Assembly (NCBI RefSeq): GCF_900220975.1
Contig: NZ_OBQD01000004.1
Coordinates: 245,234-309,233, forward strand
DNA length: 64,000 nucleotides
Direction of reading: 5' to 3'
DNA from: Rhizobium subbaraonis
Lineage (GTDB): Bacteria > Pseudomonadota > Alphaproteobacteria > Rhizobiales > Rhizobiaceae
The notes beneath the pieces were generated by a model. That model was not told the DNA's origin. It did not search any database and saw nothing but the letters and a program-made list of their open reading frames with translations. The first letter of the stretch is position 1. Each line of letters starts with the position of its first letter. Below are positions 57,151 to 64,000 of the stretch, one piece after another. The translations under genes and the position numbers were made by a program.

Positions 57151-57933
57151 GTGTCGAGAACAATTCTGATCATCGGGATAGGCGCAGGCAATCCCGAACA
57201 CATGACCGTTCAAGCGATCAACGCGCTGAACCGCTCCGACGTGCTTCTCATCCCGACCAAGGGCGAGGAGAAGGCCTTCCTTGCCGACATGCGCCGCGAT
57301 ATCTGCGAACGCTACCTGACGAACGAAGCCACCCGCATCCATGAGTATGCCGTGCCGAAGCGCCGCACCGATGGCAGCTATGACGGCGGCGTCAACGACT
57401 GGCACCACGCTATCGCCAGGATCTACGAGGAGACGATCCTCGAGCGATCCGGGCCGGACGACACGATCGGGCTGCTTGTCTGGGGCGATCCGATGCTCTA
57501 CGACAGCACGATCCGCATCGTCGAGCACGTCCGCGCCGCCGGGCGCGTCGCTTTCGAGCTGGAGGTCATCCCGGGCATCACCAGCATCCAGGCGCTCTGC
57601 GCCAGCCGCAAGATCGCGCTCAACCGCATCGGCCTGCCGGTGCAGATCACGACGGGGCGGCGGCTGTCCGAAGGCTGGCCGGAGGGGACGGGCGATGTCG
57701 TCGTCATGCTCGACGGCGTCGAGGCGTTCCGCACGGTGCAGGATCGCGACGCCGAAATCCATTGGGGCGCCTATCTCGGCACGCCGCTGGAGGTGACGAT
57801 TTCAGGCCGTCTCGACGAGGTGGCCGAGACGATTTCAGAAACCCGCAGCCGTGCACGGCAGCAAAACGGCTGGATCATGGACGCCTATCTGATCCGCCGC
57901 CGCGACGGACCGGAGACGGAGGGCGAGACGTGA
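57151..57933 (+). CDS. cobF: Precorrin-6A synthase (deacetylating)
   Basis: 260 residues from GTG 57151, with GGGGAG five bases upstream. Tetrapyrrole methylase fold: ILIIGIGAGNPEHMTVQAI at the N-terminus, LLVWGDPMLYDST (about 110-122) and the VIPGITSIQAL motif (about 143-153). It methylates C-1 of precorrin-5 and removes the acetyl group in the aerobic cobalamin route. First gene of the cobFGHIJ operon; the next start overlaps its stop by 4 bases. No convincing cobalamin riboswitch precedes it. Confidence 0.93.
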   Translation: MSRTILIIGIGAGNPEHMTVQAINALNRSDVLLIPTKGEEKAFLADMRRDICERYLTNEATRIHEYAVPKRRTDGSYDGGVNDWHHAIARIYEETILERSGPDDTIGLLVWGDPMLYDSTIRIVEHVRAAGRVAFELEVIPGITSIQALCASRKIALNRIGLPVQITTGRRLSEGWPEGTGDVVVMLDGVEAFRTVQDRDAEIHWGAYLGTPLEVTISGRLDEVAETISETRSRARQQNGWIMDAYLIRRRDGPETEGET

Positions 57934-59318
57934 GCGCCGGCCTGCAGCGGACCGGAAACGCGCCGGCGGTACCTCAGGTCGCTGCGGCGTCCCCGCGGCG
58001 CGGCGCCTGCCCCTCGCTCGCAGCCCCCATGCAGACGGGCGATGGACTGCTGGTGCGGCTGCGGCCGAAGCGTCCCGGCCTGCCGCCGTCGGACTGGGTC
58101 CTGCTCGCACAACTTGCCGCAGAACATGGAAACGGCCTGTTGGAAGTTACTGCGCGCGGCAACCTTCAGATCCGCGGACTGCGAGGCGAGACTGTGCCGC
58201 GCCTTGCCGCAGCACTTGCAGAAGCGGGGATCGATTTCCATCGCGGCGTCGCGGTCGAGACCCCTGCGCTATCCGGCCTCGACCCGCAAGAGATCGCCGA
58301 TGCGACGCCGCTTGCGGCTGCAATACGGGATGCGCTCGGCGGGCCGCTCTCCATGCTTCGGTTGGCGCCGAAGCTCTCGATCGTCATCGATGGCGGCGGG
58401 CGGTTAAACCTTGCCGACATGGTGGCGGACATCCGGCTGGATGCGCTGCGTGGCGGAGAGAGCCTGTTCTGGCGGATTTCCGTCGGCGGTGATGCCGACG
58501 CCGCACGCGCCGTTGCGACCGTCGCGGATGCAGATGCGCTTGCTGCACTCTCGATCATCCTGAAGGCGCTTGATGGAGCCGGTCCCGCTGCACGCGGGCG
58601 CAATCTTGACGTCGACGGGTTGAAGGAAGCGCTTGCCTCGATGGCAACCGAGGAAAGTTCGGGAACGCTGTCTGCATGTCCACTGTTGCCGATTGGTCGC
58701 CACGAAATCGGCATGCGCGGCGTGCTTGGCATCGGCCTTCCCTATGGCGCAGCCGACGCCGCCTCGCTTCAAGTCCTCATGCGGGGGCTTTCCGGCCTCG
58801 GGGCGACGGAGATCCGGCTATCGCCGCATCGGGCGCTGCTGGCGCTCGGCCTTTCCGCAGGCAAAGTGGAGGCAGCGACCGTACTGGCAGAGGAATTGGG
58901 GTTCTGGACCCGGGCCGACACGCCCGGAAATGCGATTGCCGTCTGTGCCGGTTCCGCCGGCTGCGCGTCGGGAAGCTTCGACACCAGGGCCGTCGCAGAC
59001 CTGCTGACGGCGTCCGCGACGGACCTGCTGGACGGGTCGATGACCATCCACATTTCCGGTTGCCCGAAGGGGTGCGCGCATCCCCGTGCTGCCGGCCTGG
59101 CGCTCTGCGGCCGGCCGGAGGGCATCGGTCTCGTTCTCGGAGGACTTGCCGGGGACGCAGCGCTGGCGACGCTTTCGCCGCGGGCCATTTGCGACGTCAT
59201 GGAAAATCTCGCGGCAAAGGTCCGCGAACGGAAATTGAAGGGGGAGACGGCGCATCGAACGATCGACCGGCTGGGAGCCGGAACGATTCTCGAAGCCGTC
59301 CAGCAGGGCAGGCAATGA
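57930..59318 (+). CDS. cobG: Precorrin-3B synthase
   Basis: 462 residues from GTG 57930, overlapping the cobF stop (GTGA). Ferredoxin-nitrite/sulfite-reductase-like fold with two half-domains. Cys ligands for the 4Fe-4S cluster appear in VCAGSAGCASGSFDT (about 342-356) and SGCPKGCAHPRA (about 385-396). CobG is the oxygen-dependent monooxygenase that makes precorrin-3B, so it marks the aerobic pathway. The ATGA overlap with cobH continues the coupling. Confidence 0.93.
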   Translation: MSAGLQRTGNAPAVPQVAAASPRRGACPSLAAPMQTGDGLLVRLRPKRPGLPPSDWVLLAQLAAEHGNGLLEVTARGNLQIRGLRGETVPRLAAALAEAGIDFHRGVAVETPALSGLDPQEIADATPLAAAIRDALGGPLSMLRLAPKLSIVIDGGGRLNLADMVADIRLDALRGGESLFWRISVGGDADAARAVATVADADALAALSIILKALDGAGPAARGRNLDVDGLKEALASMATEESSGTLSACPLLPIGRHEIGMRGVLGIGLPYGAADAASLQVLMRGLSGLGATEIRLSPHRALLALGLSAGKVEAATVLAEELGFWTRADTPGNAIAVCAGSAGCASGSFDTRAVADLLTASATDLLDGSMTIHISGCPKGCAHPRAAGLALCGRPEGIGLVLGGLAGDAALATLSPRAICDVMENLAAKVRERKLKGETAHRTIDRLGAGTILEAVQQGRQ

Positions 59319-59947
59319 CAGACTACGACTACATCAAGGATGGCAACGCCATCTATGAACGTTCCTTCGCGATCATCCGCGCCGAGGCGGATCTGGCCCG
59401 CTTCTCCGAGGAAGAGGCGGATGTCGCCGTGCGCATGATCCATGCCTGCGGGCTGGTGGAGGCAGCAGAGCATATCGAGTTTTCGCCCGGCTTCGTTTCT
59501 GCCGGGCGGGTGGCGCTGCGGTCGGGTGCGCCGATCTTCTGCGACGCCGAGATGGTGGCGCGCGGGGTGACGGCCGCACGGCTGCCGGCGGAAAACGAGG
59601 TCATCTGCACGTTGCGTGATCCGCGCACGCCTCAGCTTGCAAGCGAGATCGGCAATTCGCGCTCGGCGGCGGCGATCCGGCTCTGGCTCGAGCGGATGGC
59701 GGGTTCGGTCGTGGCCATCGGCAACGCGCCGACGGCCCTGTTCTACCTGCTGGAACTCCTGCGCGACGGTGCGCCGAAGCCGGCTGCCATCCTCGGCATG
59801 CCCGTCGGCTTCGTCGGTGCGGCGGAATCCAAGGACGCGCTGGCGGAAAACGCCTACGGCGTCCCGTTTGCGATCGTTCGCGGCCGGATGGGCGGCAGCG
59901 CCATGACGGCCGCCGCACTCAATTCTCTGGCGAGGGCGGGCCTATGA
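59315..59947 (+). CDS. cobH: Precorrin-8X methylmutase
   Basis: 210 residues, the expected size. The family features RMIHACGLVEAAEHIEFSP with the catalytic His (about 42-60), APIFCDAEMVARGV (about 72-85), IGNAPTALFYLLELL (about 136-150) and GMPVGFVGAAESKDAL (about 161-176) are all present. It moves the methyl group from C-11 to C-12 to give hydrogenobyrinic acid. The start and end both overlap neighbouring genes by 4 bases (ATGA). Confidence 0.95.
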   Translation: MTDYDYIKDGNAIYERSFAIIRAEADLARFSEEEADVAVRMIHACGLVEAAEHIEFSPGFVSAGRVALRSGAPIFCDAEMVARGVTAARLPAENEVICTLRDPRTPQLASEIGNSRSAAAIRLWLERMAGSVVAIGNAPTALFYLLELLRDGAPKPAAILGMPVGFVGAAESKDALAENAYGVPFAIVRGRMGGSAMTAAALNSLARAGL

Positions 59948-60681
59948 GCAACATTCGGCGAGGACGTCTCTTCGGTGTGGGAACGGGACCGGGCGATCCG
60001 GAGCTTTTGACGCTGAAGGCGGTACGCGCGATCGGCGAGGCCGACGTGCTCGCCTTTTTCGCCAAGTCGGGCCGCACGGGCAACGGCCGGGCGATCGTGG
60101 AAGGCCTGTTGAAGCCGGGCATGGTCGAACTGCCGCTGTACTATCCTGTCACCACCGAGATCCACAAGGATCACGACGACTACAAGAGCCAGATCACGTC
60201 GTTCTACGACGCCTCGGCAGCTGCGGTCGCGGCACATCTGGAAGCAGGCCGCACTGTTGCCATCCTCTCGGAGGGCGACCCGATGTTCTACGGCTCCTAT
60301 ATGCACCTGCATGTCCGGCTTGCGGACCGCTTTCCGACGGAGGTCATCCCCGGCATCACGGCGATGTCCGGTTGCTGGTCGCTCTCCGGGCTGCCGATCG
60401 TGCAGGGCGACGACGTGCTGTCGGTGCTTCCCGGAACGATGGTCGAGGAGGAGATGTCGCGCCGGCTGGCCGACACGCAGGCCGCAGTCATCATGAAGGT
60501 CGGGCGCAACCTGCCGAAGATCCGCCGGGCGCTGTCGGCGGCGGGCCGGCTCGTCGAGGCCATCTATGTCGAGCGCGGCACCATGCCGGAAAGCCGGGCC
60601 GTCCGTCTCTCCGAGAAGCTCGACGACACCGCGCCCTATTTCTCGCTGGTGCTCGTTCCCGGCTGGAGCGGCAGGCAATGA
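59944..60681 (+). CDS. cobI: Precorrin-2 C20-methyltransferase
   Basis: 245 residues. Tetrapyrrole methylase with GVGTGPGDPELLTLKAVRAI (about 11-30), VAILSEGDPMFYGSYMHL (about 102-119) and VIPGITAMSGCWS (about 134-146). The substrate region and length fit CobI, which methylates C-20 of precorrin-2. Overlaps cobH and cobJ by 4 bases each, in the order expected for rhizobial cob operons. Confidence 0.94.
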   Translation: MSNIRRGRLFGVGTGPGDPELLTLKAVRAIGEADVLAFFAKSGRTGNGRAIVEGLLKPGMVELPLYYPVTTEIHKDHDDYKSQITSFYDASAAAVAAHLEAGRTVAILSEGDPMFYGSYMHLHVRLADRFPTEVIPGITAMSGCWSLSGLPIVQGDDVLSVLPGTMVEEEMSRRLADTQAAVIMKVGRNLPKIRRALSAAGRLVEAIYVERGTMPESRAVRLSEKLDDTAPYFSLVLVPGWSGRQ

Positions 60682-61442
60682 GCGGCAGGCTCCATGTGAT
60701 TGGCACCGGCCCCGGAAATCCGGACCAGATGACGCCGGAAGCTTTGCGCGCGGTTGCCGATTCGGCCGAGTTCTTCGGCTACTTTCCCTATATCGACCGC
60801 CTTTCGCTGCGGCCGGACCAGAAGAAGGTCGCCTCCGACAATCGCGAGGAGCTCGATCGGGCGCAGGCGGCGCTGAAGCGCGCGGCCGAGGGCGTGAACG
60901 TGTGTGTCGTCTCCGGCGGCGATCCTGGGGTCTTTGCCATGGCCGCCGCGGTCTGCGAGGCGATCGATGCAGGCCCTGCCGAATGGCGCGGGATCGACCT
61001 CGTGGTCGTGCCCGGCGTGACCGCGATGCTTGCCGTCGCCGCCCGGATCGGCGCGCCGCTCGGCCATGACTTCTGCGCGATCTCGCTGTCAGACAACCTC
61101 AAGCCCTGGTCGGTGATCGAGAAGCGGTTGCGTCTCGTGGCCGAGGCTGGGCTGGTGATGGCCTTCTACAACCCGATCAGCAAGGCGCGGCCCTGGCAAC
61201 TCGGCAAGGCGTTCGAAATCCTGCGCGAGGTCCTGCCGGCACGCACCCCGGTCGTCTTCGGTCGCGCTGCCGGCCGGCCGGACGAGCGCATGCTGGTCAT
61301 GCCGCTCGGCGAGGCGGACGCGGAGCGGGCGGACATGGCGACATGCGTCATCATCGGTTCGCCGCAGACGCGGGTGATCGCCCGCGAGGGGCGCCACGAC
61401 CTTGTCTATACGCCGCGCTTCCTGCCTGCGGAGGCAACATGA
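60678..61442 (+). CDS. cobJ: Precorrin-3B C17-methyltransferase
   Basis: 254 residues. Tetrapyrrole methylase; VIGTGPGNPDQMTPEAL (about 7-23), VCVVSGGDPGVFAMAAAV (about 75-92), VVPGVTAMLAVAARIGAPLGHDFCAISLSD (about 113-142) and MAFYNPISKARPWQ (about 165-178) are diagnostic for CobJ. It methylates C-17 with ring contraction. Last gene of the plus-strand operon; its 3' end overlaps the end of the opposite cobK gene by 37 bases. Confidence 0.95.
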   Translation: MSGRLHVIGTGPGNPDQMTPEALRAVADSAEFFGYFPYIDRLSLRPDQKKVASDNREELDRAQAALKRAAEGVNVCVVSGGDPGVFAMAAAVCEAIDAGPAEWRGIDLVVVPGVTAMLAVAARIGAPLGHDFCAISLSDNLKPWSVIEKRLRLVAEAGLVMAFYNPISKARPWQLGKAFEILREVLPARTPVVFGRAAGRPDERMLVMPLGEADAERADMATCVIIGSPQTRVIAREGRHDLVYTPRFLPAEAT

Positions 61443-62167
61443 TCGACCAGCGCCAGTGCCGCATCCACCGTTTCCGCCACAGGGACATCATTGCTTCCGG
61501 TTCGTTCCACCATGACGACCGGCAGGCCGAGCGCGCGTGCTGCGGCGATTTTGGCGTAGGTGGCTTCGCCGCCACTGTTCTTGGAAACGATTGCGTCGAT
61601 GCGGTGATGGCGCAGGAGGTCGATTTCGTCCTCGACGGCAAAGGGGCCGCGGGCGAGGATGTAGGTGGCGTCCGGCACCGTCAGCGGCGGATCGACGGGA
61701 TCGACGCTGCGAACGAAATAGCTGTGATGGGCGGCTGTATTGAAGTGATGGGCTTCCTGCCGGCCGATCGCGAGAAAGATGCGGCTCGGTTCGGCGCCGA
61801 GAGCTGCCACGGCATCTGTGAGCGTGGGCACGCGCGTCCAGCGGTCGCCCTCGACCGGTCGCCAGCCGGCGCGCTGCAAGCGGATGAGCGGCGTGTCCGA
61901 CATCACCGCCGCACGCTCCGCATTGGCGGAAATCCGGCGGGCGAAGGGGTGGGTCGCGTCGACCAGGAGATCGATGCGGTTGAGGCGAAGATAATCGCGC
62001 AGGCCCTGAACCCCGCCGAACCCGCCCGTTCGGGTCGGAGCCGGCTGGGGCGCGGGATCGAGCGTGCGGCCGGCGAGCGACAGCGTCACCTGAAGCGCGT
62101 CGCGTGGCGCCAGTCGCTCTGCCAGTTCGCGCGCTTCCGCCGTACCGCCCAGAATGAGGATGCGCAT
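61406..62167 (-). CDS. cobK: Precorrin-6A reductase
   Basis: 253 residues. N-terminal ILILGGTAEARELAERL (about 3-19), DATHPFARRISANAERA (about 83-99) and the C-terminal SKNSGGEATYAKIAAARALGLPVVMVER (about 204-231) are the CobK signatures. It reduces precorrin-6A with NADPH. It is alone on the minus strand: convergent with cobJ, overlapping it by 37 bases, and divergent from cobL, with start codons overlapping or nearly so (GGA 4 bases upstream of its ATG). Confidence 0.94.
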   Translation of the reverse strand: MRILILGGTAEARELAERLAPRDALQVTLSLAGRTLDPAPQPAPTRTGGFGGVQGLRDYLRLNRIDLLVDATHPFARRISANAERAAVMSDTPLIRLQRAGWRPVEGDRWTRVPTLTDAVAALGAEPSRIFLAIGRQEAHHFNTAAHHSYFVRSVDPVDPPLTVPDATYILARGPFAVEDEIDLLRHHRIDAIVSKNSGGEATYAKIAAARALGLPVVMVERTGSNDVPVAETVDAALALVDHVASAGRKRGV

Positions 62168-63416
62168 CTTGTCCACGCCTGATCCGTCCGCCCTTTCCGC
62201 CGCCTCCGCGCCCTGGCTCACCATCGTCGGGATCGGCGAGGATGGTCTAGCCGGTCTTTCCGACACCGCCAAGGCGGCAATTGCGCGGGCCGAGATCGTC
62301 TTCGGCGGCGCACGGCATCTGGAGCTTGCGGCGGAAGCGATCGCCGGCGAAGGCAGGACATGGCTGAGCCCGTTCGAGCGCTCCGTCGAAGCGGTGCTTT
62401 CCGCCCGGGGGCGGCCGGTCGCGGTGCTCGCCTCGGGCGATCCGTTCTTCTTCGGCGTCGGCGTGACGCTGTCACGGAAAATCCAGCGCACCGAAATGAC
62501 GGTGCTGCCGGCTCCCTCGGCCTTCAGTCTTGCGGCGTCGCGCATGGGCTGGGCGCTGCAGGACACCGCCTGCCTTTCGCTGCATGGCCGGCCGGTCGAT
62601 CTGATCCGTCCGCACCTGCATCCGGGCATGCGCATCCTGGCGCTGACGTCGGACAGCCACGGTCCGCATGCGCTTGCGGCGCTGCTTTCCGAAGCCGGCT
62701 TCGGCGGATCGCGGCTGACGGTGCTGGAAGCGCTAGGCGGCCCGCGGGAGCGGGTCAGTTCGCACCTTGCGCAACGTCCTGAGTTCGGCGAAATCGACAT
62801 GCTGAACGTCTGCGCCGTCGAAGTCGAAGCCGCTGCGGGCGCGCGCGTCCTGCCTTATACGGCCGGTCTGGACGATGGGCTTTTCGAGCACGACGGGCAG
62901 ATCACCAAGCGCGAAGTGCGTGCGCTGACGCTGTCGGCGCTGGCGCCGCGGCACGGCGAGCTTTTGTGGGATATCGGTGCGGGTTCGGGGTCGATTGGGG
63001 TCGAATGGATGCTCGCCGATCCCTCGTTGCGCGCGATCGCGATCGAGGCTGTGCCTGAGCGGGCGGCACGCATCCGCAGCAACGCTGCCCGTTTCGGCGT
63101 CCCGGGCTTGTCGGTTACAGAGGGCACCGCGCCGACGGCATTGGTCGGTCTGCCAACTCCCGACGCGATCTTCATCGGTGGCGGCGGCAGCGAGGACGGG
63201 GTCTTCGACGCTGCGCTTGCGGCGTTGAAGCCGGGCGGGCGGCTGGTCGCAAATGCCGTGACGACCGAGATGGAGGCGGTGCTGCTAACCGCCCATGGCC
63301 GTCGCGGCGGTTCGCTGATCCGGATCGACATCGCGCGGGCAGCTCCGGTGGGACAGATGACAGGCTGGCGACCGGCGATGCCGGTGACCCAATGGAGCTG
63401 GGTGAAGCCGAAATGA
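62154..63416 (+). CDS. cobL: Precorrin-6B C5,15-methyltransferase / C12-decarboxylase
   Basis: 420 residues from ATG 62154, or 415 from TTG 62169, which has GAGGA eight bases upstream and would remove the overlap with cobK. Two fused domains: an N-terminal CbiE-type methylase (WLTIVGIGEDGLAGLS, about 21-36; VAVLASGDPFFFGVG, about 88-102) and a C-terminal CbiT-type methyltransferase (LLWDIGAGSGSIGVEWML, about 271-288; IFIGGGGSEDG, about 339-349). It methylates C-5 and C-15 and decarboxylates ring C. The fused form is typical of the aerobic pathway. Confidence 0.94.
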   Translation: MRMRILSTPDPSALSAASAPWLTIVGIGEDGLAGLSDTAKAAIARAEIVFGGARHLELAAEAIAGEGRTWLSPFERSVEAVLSARGRPVAVLASGDPFFFGVGVTLSRKIQRTEMTVLPAPSAFSLAASRMGWALQDTACLSLHGRPVDLIRPHLHPGMRILALTSDSHGPHALAALLSEAGFGGSRLTVLEALGGPRERVSSHLAQRPEFGEIDMLNVCAVEVEAAAGARVLPYTAGLDDGLFEHDGQITKREVRALTLSALAPRHGELLWDIGAGSGSIGVEWMLADPSLRAIAIEAVPERAARIRSNAARFGVPGLSVTEGTAPTALVGLPTPDAIFIGGGGSEDGVFDAALAALKPGGRLVANAVTTEMEAVLLTAHGRRGGSLIRIDIARAAPVGQMTGWRPAMPVTQWSWVKPK

Positions 63417-63515
63417 TGGGACCGAAGGCAGCCGAGGGCAGACCGGTACGGCGACATAGCCGCTTCGGTTCGGTTATTGGGCCCGCGATGCGCCAACATT
63501 GAGGAAAGAGACAGA

Positions 63516-64000
63516 ATGACCGTTCATTTCATTGGCGCCGGACCGGGGGCCGCCGACCTGATAACCGTCCGTGGGCGCGACCTGATCGGCCGCTGCCCTG
63601 TCTGCCTTTACGCCGGATCGATCGTCTCGCCGGAACTTCTCCAGTATTGCCCGTCGGGCGCGCGCATCGTCGATACGGCGCCGATGTCGCTGGACGAGAT
63701 CGAGGCGGAATATGTCCGCGCCGCGGACGCGGGCGAGGACGTGGCGCGGCTGCATTCCGGCGATCTTTCGGTGTGGAGTGCGGTAGCCGAGCAGATCCGC
63801 CGGCTGGAGAAGCACGGCATCGCCTATACGCTGACGCCGGGTGTGCCGTCCTTCGCGGCGGCCGCAGCCGCGCTGAAGCGCGAGCTGACGATCCCGGCCG
63901 TGGCGCAGAGCCTCGTGCTCACCCGTGTCTCCGGCCGTGCTTCCCCTATGCCGAACCGCGAGACGCTGCAGGGCTTCGGCGCCACGGGCGCCACACTTGC
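63516..64000 (+). CDS. cobM: Precorrin-4 C11-methyltransferase, N-terminal part
   Basis: The gene runs off the right edge; 161 residues are visible. It begins [20 protein letters not shown], then has [16 protein letters not shown] (about 29-44), [14 protein letters not shown] (about 78-91) and [14 protein letters not shown] (about 108-121), the CobM/CbiF features. It methylates C-11 of precorrin-4. A GAGGAAAGAG stretch lies upstream of the ATG. The 99-base gap after cobL holds no gene. Confidence 0.93.
   Translation, partial: MTVHFIGAGPGAADLITVRGRDLIGRCPVCLYAGSIVSPELLQYCPSGARIVDTAPMSLDEIEAEYVRAADAGEDVARLHSGDLSVWSAVAEQIRRLEKHGIAYTLTPGVPSFAAAAAALKRELTIPAVAQSLVLTRVSGRASPMPNRETLQGFGATGATL

Overview
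The window is high-GC bacterial DNA with almost no gaps between genes and the gene content of a Hyphomicrobiales (Rhizobiaceae-like) alphaproteobacterium. The aerobic cobalamin cluster cobFGHIJ / cobK (opposite strand) / cobLM, the branched-chain keto acid dehydrogenase cluster, a PepSY-response regulator-histidine kinase operon resembling rhizobial FeuN-FeuP-FeuQ, a TRAP transporter and a saccharopine-dehydrogenase-type lysine dehydrogenase all point that way. No species call is possible from sequence reading alone. I saw no rRNA, tRNA, insertion sequence or CRISPR.

Layout. (1) 2-1815: end of a TRAP transporter (permease DctM, binding protein DctP). (2) 1816-16162: an AT-rich leader, then two giant genes forming a compact NRPS-PKS-NRPS assembly line. 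The first protein is formyltransferase / adenylation domain with an embedded luciferase-like monooxygenase / carrier. The second is KS-AT-KR-DH-carrier-C-A-carrier-TE. Hand-read specificity codes suggest glycine for the first module and a valine-like residue for the last. This is the most novel part of the window. (3) 16318-21275: a membrane-anchored hydrolase, a three-gene PepSY/response-regulator/sensor-kinase operon, and a divergent RTX-repeat protein; TGTCAGC repeats lie in the shared promoter region.

(4) 21360-33626: ten genes on the minus strand for valine and isoleucine catabolism, in transcription order SDR dehydrogenase, thiolase, acyl-CoA dehydrogenase, BKD E1alpha, E1beta, E2, E3, 3-hydroxyisobutyryl-CoA hydrolase, 3-hydroxyisobutyrate dehydrogenase and enoyl-CoA hydratase. 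A divergent AraC regulator precedes them. (5) 33680-38287: a KdpD sensor kinase without Kdp partners, a YigZ-family protein and purU. (6) 38379-44251: gamma-glutamylputrescine-type genes with a divergent GntR regulator, an esterase and a D-amino-acid-dehydrogenase-like oxidase.

(7) 44321-57018: a lysine catabolic region: Lrp regulator, lysine dehydrogenase, aminotransferase, aldehyde dehydrogenase (AmaB type), D-2-hydroxyglutarate dehydrogenase, HglS-type 2-oxoadipate hydroxyglutarate synthase, LysR regulator and an AmaA-like oxidase. Together these could carry lysine to 2-oxoglutarate. An MFS exporter and its divergent AraC regulator follow. (8) 57151-64000: the aerobic cobalamin genes cobF to cobM, with cobM cut by the window edge.
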